From Granulicoccus phenolivorans DSM 17626 = NBRC 107789 = JCM 15570 (GTDB lineage: Bacteria > Actinomycetota > Actinomycetes > Propionibacteriales > Propionibacteriaceae): a DNA stretch of 64,000 bases. The stretch's first letter is position 1. The number at the start of each line of letters is the position of its first letter. The notes beneath the pieces were generated by a model. That model saw only the letters and a list, made by a program, of their open reading frames with translations. It did no database searches and was not told the DNA's origin. The translations under genes were made by a program, and so were the position numbers. Shown piece by piece: positions 60,278-64,000 of the stretch. The DNA is taken from contig NZ_AUHH01000002.1 in NCBI RefSeq assembly GCF_000423085.1, forward strand, positions 1-64,000. Direction: 5' to 3'.

Positions 60278-62185
60278 ATGACACCGGCATACGGGGTGCA
60301 CTGCCCCCAGGGACACGCGAGCGAGGCCAGCGACTACTGCGACGTCTGCGGCGCCCCGATGGCGCCGGGCGGTCCGGCCCAGCCGCCGGCACCGCAGGGT
60401 CAGCGACCCGCTGCCCCCGGCTTCCCGCAGGGTCCGGGTCCGCAGAGGCCGGGTCCGCAGGGGCCGGGACCGCAGGGTGCGGGTCCGCAGGGTCCGGGTC
60501 CGCAGGGTCCGGGACCGCAGGGGCGGCCGTACGGCGGCCAGCCCTACCCGCAGCAGGGCTATCCGCAGCAGGGCTATCCGCAGCAGGGGCGTCCCGGTGG
60601 CTATCCCCCGCCGCCCGGCCAGGGCATCCCGCAGCGGCCGCAGATGCCGCCGGCCGGGGCGTACCAGCCTCGCCCGCAGGGTCCGCAGCTCCGCCCGGGC
60701 GTACCCGGTCAGCCCGGCCCGCAGCCCGGTGCTCCGCAGCAGCCGCCGGCGGCCGATCCGTACGGTCGTCCGCCCGCCCGGGCTGCCGAGCCGCGCCCGG
60801 ACGCTGCCGCGCAGCCCCCGTCGTCGGCTCCCGGGGGGTCGGCCGAGGCCGCCGAGGCGGTGTGCCCGAACTGCCGGTTCCCGAACCAGCCGAACGCGCT
60901 GTTCTGTGAGGCCTGTGGTTACGACTTCACCACCGGTACGCTGCCGCGGCCCACGCAGCCGTCGATCCTGGATATCGATACCCCGCTGCCCAGCGGAAGC
61001 CCGGCCCCGACGACTCCCCCGGCCCAGCCGTCTCCCACCAGCGCGGCCCAGCCGTCGTCCGCTGCCCCGGCGCAGCCTTCGCCCACTGCCCAGCAGCCCG
61101 CGGGTGCGCACCTCGACAGCGCGCAGCCGGACCACCCCGTGGCGCCGGCCCGCGCCGTCGAGGAGCCGGCCGCCGAGGAACCGGCTGCCGAGGGTCCCCG
61201 GTCGGGTTACCTGAACGAGCCGGTACCGCAGCGTGCCGAGGTTGCTGACCCGCAGCCGGGGGCGGCCCACCCGCAGCAGCCCGGGCCCGAGCCCCGGGGC
61301 ACCGAGCAGCCCAACCCGTTCGCGGCGAATCCGTTCGCGGCCCCGGCCCAGGCACCCAGCACGCCGGTCGAACCGGCCCCCTCCGAGGTCGACAGCCCCC
61401 ACGAGGCTCCTGCTGCGACGCTCGCGCAGCCCGTGGCAGACGCCGGCCCCAGCGCGGGTATCGGTGTTGCGGGCGGCTCGGGGTCCACCGCGTACGGCGC
61501 CCAACCCACCGAGGCGGCCCCGCAGCCGGTCCGACCCGCACCGGCACCGACGGAACCTCTGCCGGTCACCAATGGCGCCCCGGAGTTCGTCCCGGCCGGT
61601 CCCAGCACGCCGGCCGGACCGAGCACCCCGGCCGGACCCAGCACCCCGGTTGCCCCCGAGCCGGCGGCACCGCAGGCCCCCGCTGCCGAGGCCGCCGGTA
61701 CCCCGGGCGCATCGGCGTACGCCCAGGTCCCGACGCCCGCTCCGGTGGAGCACAGCGGACCCGGCAGCGACACCGTGGAATGGGTGGCCGAGGTCTGGAT
61801 CGATCCGGACTGGTACCGCCAGCAGGAGAGCCCCGATCCGCTGCCGTCACCCGGGCTGCCGCAGGTGCTGCCGTTGCGCGGCCGCTCGATTCTGATCGGT
61901 CGGTACTCCCGCTCCCGCAACATCACGCCCGATATCGACTGCGGCACCGACTCAGGGATCAGCCGGCGGCAGGCCCAGCTGACCAGCGACGGGACCCGGT
62001 GGTACATCGAGGATCTCGACTCGGCCAACGGCACCTACGTCGCCGACGCCTCGGGGCCGCTGCCGACCGAGCCGCTGCCGCCGGCCCGGAAGTTCGAGCT
62101 GGACCCCGACGATCGGATCTTTGTCGGGGCCTGGACCCGCGTCGTGCTGCGGCGAGCCACCCCGGAGGATCAGGAACTGTTCTGA
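60278..62185 (+). CDS. FHA-domain protein with zinc ribbons and Pro/Gln-rich linker
   Basis: 635 residues from ATG at 60278 (GAGG upstream), two bases after the VWA stop. The N-terminal ribbon is CPQGH...CDVCG (9-25); a second ribbon (CPNC...CEAC) is near 205-225. A long linker of Gly-Pro-Gln, YPQQG and GPSTPA repeats contains GPRSGYL. The C-terminal FHA domain (about 530-625) shows ILIGRYSRSRN, ISRRQAQL and NGTYV; the usual His of SRxH is Gln. FHA domains bind phosphothreonine, so it is a likely target or adaptor of PknG. It is too large to be GarA/OdhI. Confidence 0.88.
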   Translation: MTPAYGVHCPQGHASEASDYCDVCGAPMAPGGPAQPPAPQGQRPAAPGFPQGPGPQRPGPQGPGPQGAGPQGPGPQGPGPQGRPYGGQPYPQQGYPQQGYPQQGRPGGYPPPPGQGIPQRPQMPPAGAYQPRPQGPQLRPGVPGQPGPQPGAPQQPPAADPYGRPPARAAEPRPDAAAQPPSSAPGGSAEAAEAVCPNCRFPNQPNALFCEACGYDFTTGTLPRPTQPSILDIDTPLPSGSPAPTTPPAQPSPTSAAQPSSAAPAQPSPTAQQPAGAHLDSAQPDHPVAPARAVEEPAAEEPAAEGPRSGYLNEPVPQRAEVADPQPGAAHPQQPGPEPRGTEQPNPFAANPFAAPAQAPSTPVEPAPSEVDSPHEAPAATLAQPVADAGPSAGIGVAGGSGSTAYGAQPTEAAPQPVRPAPAPTEPLPVTNGAPEFVPAGPSTPAGPSTPAGPSTPVAPEPAAPQAPAAEAAGTPGASAYAQVPTPAPVEHSGPGSDTVEWVAEVWIDPDWYRQQESPDPLPSPGLPQVLPLRGRSILIGRYSRSRNITPDIDCGTDSGISRRQAQLTSDGTRWYIEDLDSANGTYVADASGPLPTEPLPPARKFELDPDDRIFVGAWTRVVLRRATPEDQELF

Positions 62186-62195
62186 TCGCTGCTGT

Positions 62196-62240
62196 GCCGA
62201 GCGGGGGCCACTGTTCGCCAGTGGCCCCCGCTCGGCGTTT
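62196..62240. terminator. Strong terminator closing the telA-FHA operon
   Basis: A perfect 18-base-pair stem (62196-62213 and 62219-62236) with loop TTCGC, followed by GTTT on the plus strand. It lies between the FHA gene and the convergent flavoprotein and can serve both. Confidence 0.9.
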
Positions 62241-62254
62241 CCGGGGCCCTCGGC

Positions 62255-63496
62255 TCAGTGGAAGGGGCGCCGCTGGTCCAGCTTGACCGAGGCCCGGCCG
62301 GCCAGTTTCCAGATCCGCGCCGCGGCGTCCCGATCGGCGTCGTCGACGAGGTTTCCCATCCAGCGCAGCGCCAGGGTCATCAGGAAGCGGGACCGCATCC
62401 CCAGCGGCCCCAGCGTCGGCAGCAGTCCCGGAATGGTGACCAACTCGGCCAGCCTGCGGGCGATCGAGAATGCCTCGCCGTAGTGGGCGTACAGGATCCC
62501 CTGCCAGGCGGCACCGATCCGCGCCCGCGGATGGGAGGCGGCCAACAGTTCGGCCACCAGGCGCCCGGTCTCCAGGCCGTAGTCGATGCCCTCCCCGTTG
62601 AGCGGGTTCACACAGGCGGCGGCGTCGCCGATCAGCGCCCAGTTCGGGCCGGAGACCCCGCTGACCGCGCCGCCCATCGGCAACAGCGCCGAGGCTGGCT
62701 GCTGCAGGTCGCCGGTGAGCCGGAAGTCGTCGCGGATCCGGTCGGCGTAGGTGTGCATCAGCGGCTTGATCGCCACGTCGGCGGGCCGCTGGGCCGTCGC
62801 GAGGCTACCCGCCCCCAGATTGACCAGGCCGTTGCCGAGGGGGAAGATCCAGCCGTAGCCGGGCAGGTTCTCCCCGTCCTCGTCGTTGAGTTCGAGATGG
62901 GAGGAGATCCACGGGTCGTCGCTGCGTTCGGAGGTCACGTAGCTGCGCCCGGCAACGGCGTACACGGTCTCGCGGTGCCAGGTCCGGCCGAGCAGTTTGC
63001 CGAGCGGGGAGCGTACGCCATCGGCGACCACCAACCGCTGACAGGCGACCTCGAAGCGGCCCTGCGGACCCTCGAAGCTGACCGCGGCCACCCGGCCGGC
63101 CTCGATCCGCACATCCACCGCCCGGGCGCCGTCGATCGCGGTCGCGCCGTTGCTGACCGCGAGGGTACGCAGGTGGTCGTCGAACTCGGTACGCGGGACG
63201 GCCGACCCCCAGGTCGGGAACGCGCCCTCGGGCCAGCGCAGTTCCAGCACCTGACCGAACCCATGGGCGCGCAGGCCCTGGTTCACCGTGTGCGACCGCA
63301 GCCAGTCCGACAGGCCGAGCCGGTCCAGTTCGGCGATCGCCCGGGGCGTCAGGCCGTCCCCGCAGGTCTTGTCCCGGGGGAATCGGGCCGCGTCGATCAG
63401 GAGGGTGTCCAGTCCCAGTCGGGCGGCCCAGGCCGCCGCCGCCGAGCCGGCCGGGCCGGCTCCCACCACCAGGACATCGGTCTGCAACGTGCTCAC
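62255..63496 (-). CDS. Geranylgeranyl-reductase-family flavoprotein
   Basis: 413 residues from GTG at 63496; a longer frame to 63652 looks non-coding. FAD-binding GxGxxG is VVGAGPAGSA at the N-terminus, then CGDGLTPRA and a second dinucleotide motif WALIGDAAACVNPLNGEGI. This is the geranylgeranyl reductase/MenJ-type family that reduces isoprenoid double bonds, for example of menaquinone. The soluble length (about 410) matches MenJ (Rv0561c). It is convergent with the FHA gene and divergent from DUF3107. Confidence 0.85.
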   Translation of the reverse strand: MSTLQTDVLVVGAGPAGSAAAAWAARLGLDTLLIDAARFPRDKTCGDGLTPRAIAELDRLGLSDWLRSHTVNQGLRAHGFGQVLELRWPEGAFPTWGSAVPRTEFDDHLRTLAVSNGATAIDGARAVDVRIEAGRVAAVSFEGPQGRFEVACQRLVVADGVRSPLGKLLGRTWHRETVYAVAGRSYVTSERSDDPWISSHLELNDEDGENLPGYGWIFPLGNGLVNLGAGSLATAQRPADVAIKPLMHTYADRIRDDFRLTGDLQQPASALLPMGGAVSGVSGPNWALIGDAAACVNPLNGEGIDYGLETGRLVAELLAASHPRARIGAAWQGILYAHYGEAFSIARRLAELVTIPGLLPTLGPLGMRSRFLMTLALRWMGNLVDDADRDAAARIWKLAGRASVKLDQRRPFH

Positions 63497-63632
63497 CGTC
63501 CCAGTGTCCCAGTGCGCACCCTTGCGAGTCTGGGTAGTCTCACTGTTGCGCCACAGACGTACCGACCCCGGAGCCGCTGGTTTGCTGGACCCGGCAACGG
63601 CGTCGCTCACGGCGTCACACACAGGAGGAACA

Positions 63633-63857
63633 GTGGAAGTCAAGATCGGCATTCAGCACCTCGCCCGCGAGCTCAGCATCGATACCGAGAGCAGCGCCGA
63701 AGAGGTCCAGGACCAGCTGGCCAAGGCGATGGCCGAGGACGGCCTGCTCACGCTGACCGATGCCCAGGGCGCCCGGACCATGATCCGCGCCGACAAGATC
63801 GCCTACATCGAGCTCGGCCAGGAGCACCGCCGGCGCGTGGGCTTCGGCTCGGTCTGA
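63633..63857 (+). CDS. DUF3107 protein (TB9.4/Rv3208A-like)
   Basis: 74 residues from GTG at 63633, with AGGAGGAACA upstream. The whole protein matches the DUF3107 pattern (VKIGIQHLARELSID, then IRADKIAYIELG). This small, highly conserved actinobacterial protein is TB9.4 in mycobacteria, where it directly follows the TetR gene Rv3208. Its function is unknown. It is separated from its likely tetR partner (47008) by the telA-FHA operon and a flavoprotein. Confidence 0.92.
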   Translation: MEVKIGIQHLARELSIDTESSAEEVQDQLAKAMAEDGLLTLTDAQGARTMIRADKIAYIELGQEHRRRVGFGSV

Positions 63858-63865
63858 TCCGTCCG

Positions 63866-64000
63866 ATGCGCTGGTTGCGTCGCTGGGCGGCCTGCCTGAT
63901 CGTCCTCGCCATGATCGTCGGATACGTGGTGGTGGTTTTCTGGCAGGCCGGCCGCGGCACTCCCGGGGCGACGCCGGTGGGACAGGCCATGGTCTCCGCC
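63866..64000 (+). CDS. Membrane-anchored protein, N-terminal fragment (runs off right edge)
   Basis: 45 codons from ATG at 63866, eight bases after the DUF3107 stop. MRWLRRWAA is followed by a hydrophobic helix (LIVLAMIVGYVVVVFW) and a Gly/Pro-rich stretch, the profile of a single-pass protein or an uncleaved signal anchor. In mycobacteria Rv3209, a membrane-anchored hypothetical, holds this position. The open frame and close spacing support a real gene. Confidence 0.65.
   Translation, partial: MRWLRRWAACLIVLAMIVGYVVVVFWQAGRGTPGATPVGQAMVSA

Noticed and set aside
60278-62185. FHA protein as GarA/OdhI ortholog
   Set aside because: GarA and OdhI are about 145-160 residues with a short N-terminal phosphothreonine motif. 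This protein is 635 residues with ribbons and a long linker.
63496-63652. N-terminal extension of the geranylgeranyl reductase
   Set aside because: The extra 52 residues do not resemble the family, which begins a few residues before the FAD motif, and they overlap the divergent DUF3107 promoter and start.

Overview
The window is high-GC, gene-dense DNA from an actinobacterium. WhiB7, a PknG/GlnH/GlnX cluster, AdnAB, RecBCD, UPF0182, a DUF3107 protein and several leaderless-looking promoters all fit this. A PPA1309-type gene beside UPF0182 and heavy use of the tetramer GTAC in coding DNA suggest the Propionibacteriales (Propionibacteriaceae-like), but the family assignment is inference. No rRNA, CRISPR array or prophage is visible. 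The only mobile DNA is a transposase fragment at the left edge.

Left part (1-11.8 kb): a truncated transposase, the initiator tRNA-fMet with a strong terminator, a TDT/SLAC1-type anion channel, then a minus-strand denitrification pair. That pair is a NnrS-like membrane protein and a copper nitrite reductase fused to a membrane domain and an extra cupredoxin. A DUF2249 gene is divergent from it. Next come a cold-shock gene, a TetR regulator, an active/inactive M16 peptidase pair ending in a truncated response-regulator ORF, and an epoxide-hydrolase-like gene divergent from its probable TetR repressor over a perfect palindrome.

Middle (11.8-47.7 kb): most genes follow the Mycobacterium tuberculosis block Rv3193c-Rv3208: UPF0182, PPA1309, PDZ-Lon protease, zincin-like protein, Rv3196-like protein, ABC1 kinase, whiB7 with an attenuator leader, uvrD2, nudC, adnB, adnA and a tetR. 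(The YgjP-type peptidase and rraA also sit in it, without a claimed mycobacterial counterpart.) A block of rraA, recC-recB-recD, a NUDIX gene, a PLD-helicase-DUF3427 gene, arsR and sulP lies between uvrD2 and nudC, so both RecBCD and AdnAB lie within about 21 kb. A non-coding gap at 18.7-19.1 kb holds a tight cluster of DnaA boxes.

Right part (47.7-62.2 kb): a ten-gene, co-directional, largely stop-start-overlapping operon: TelA, an XpaC-like partner, a CbbX-type AAA ATPase, GlnX, the GlnH lipoprotein, a coiled-coil protein, a PknG kinase, a PP2C phosphatase, a VWA protein and an FHA protein. It combines the mycobacterial GlnH-GlnX-PknG amino-acid sensor with parts typical of tellurite-type (TelA/TerY-P) stress systems. 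Several members share zinc ribbons and a G-P-[RQ]-S-G-Y-L peptide motif. It sits between a tetR and a DUF3107 gene that are neighbours (Rv3208/Rv3208A) in M. tuberculosis. I consider this the most interesting system in the window.

The right edge holds a geranylgeranyl-reductase-type flavoprotein, the DUF3107 gene and the first codons of a membrane-anchored protein.
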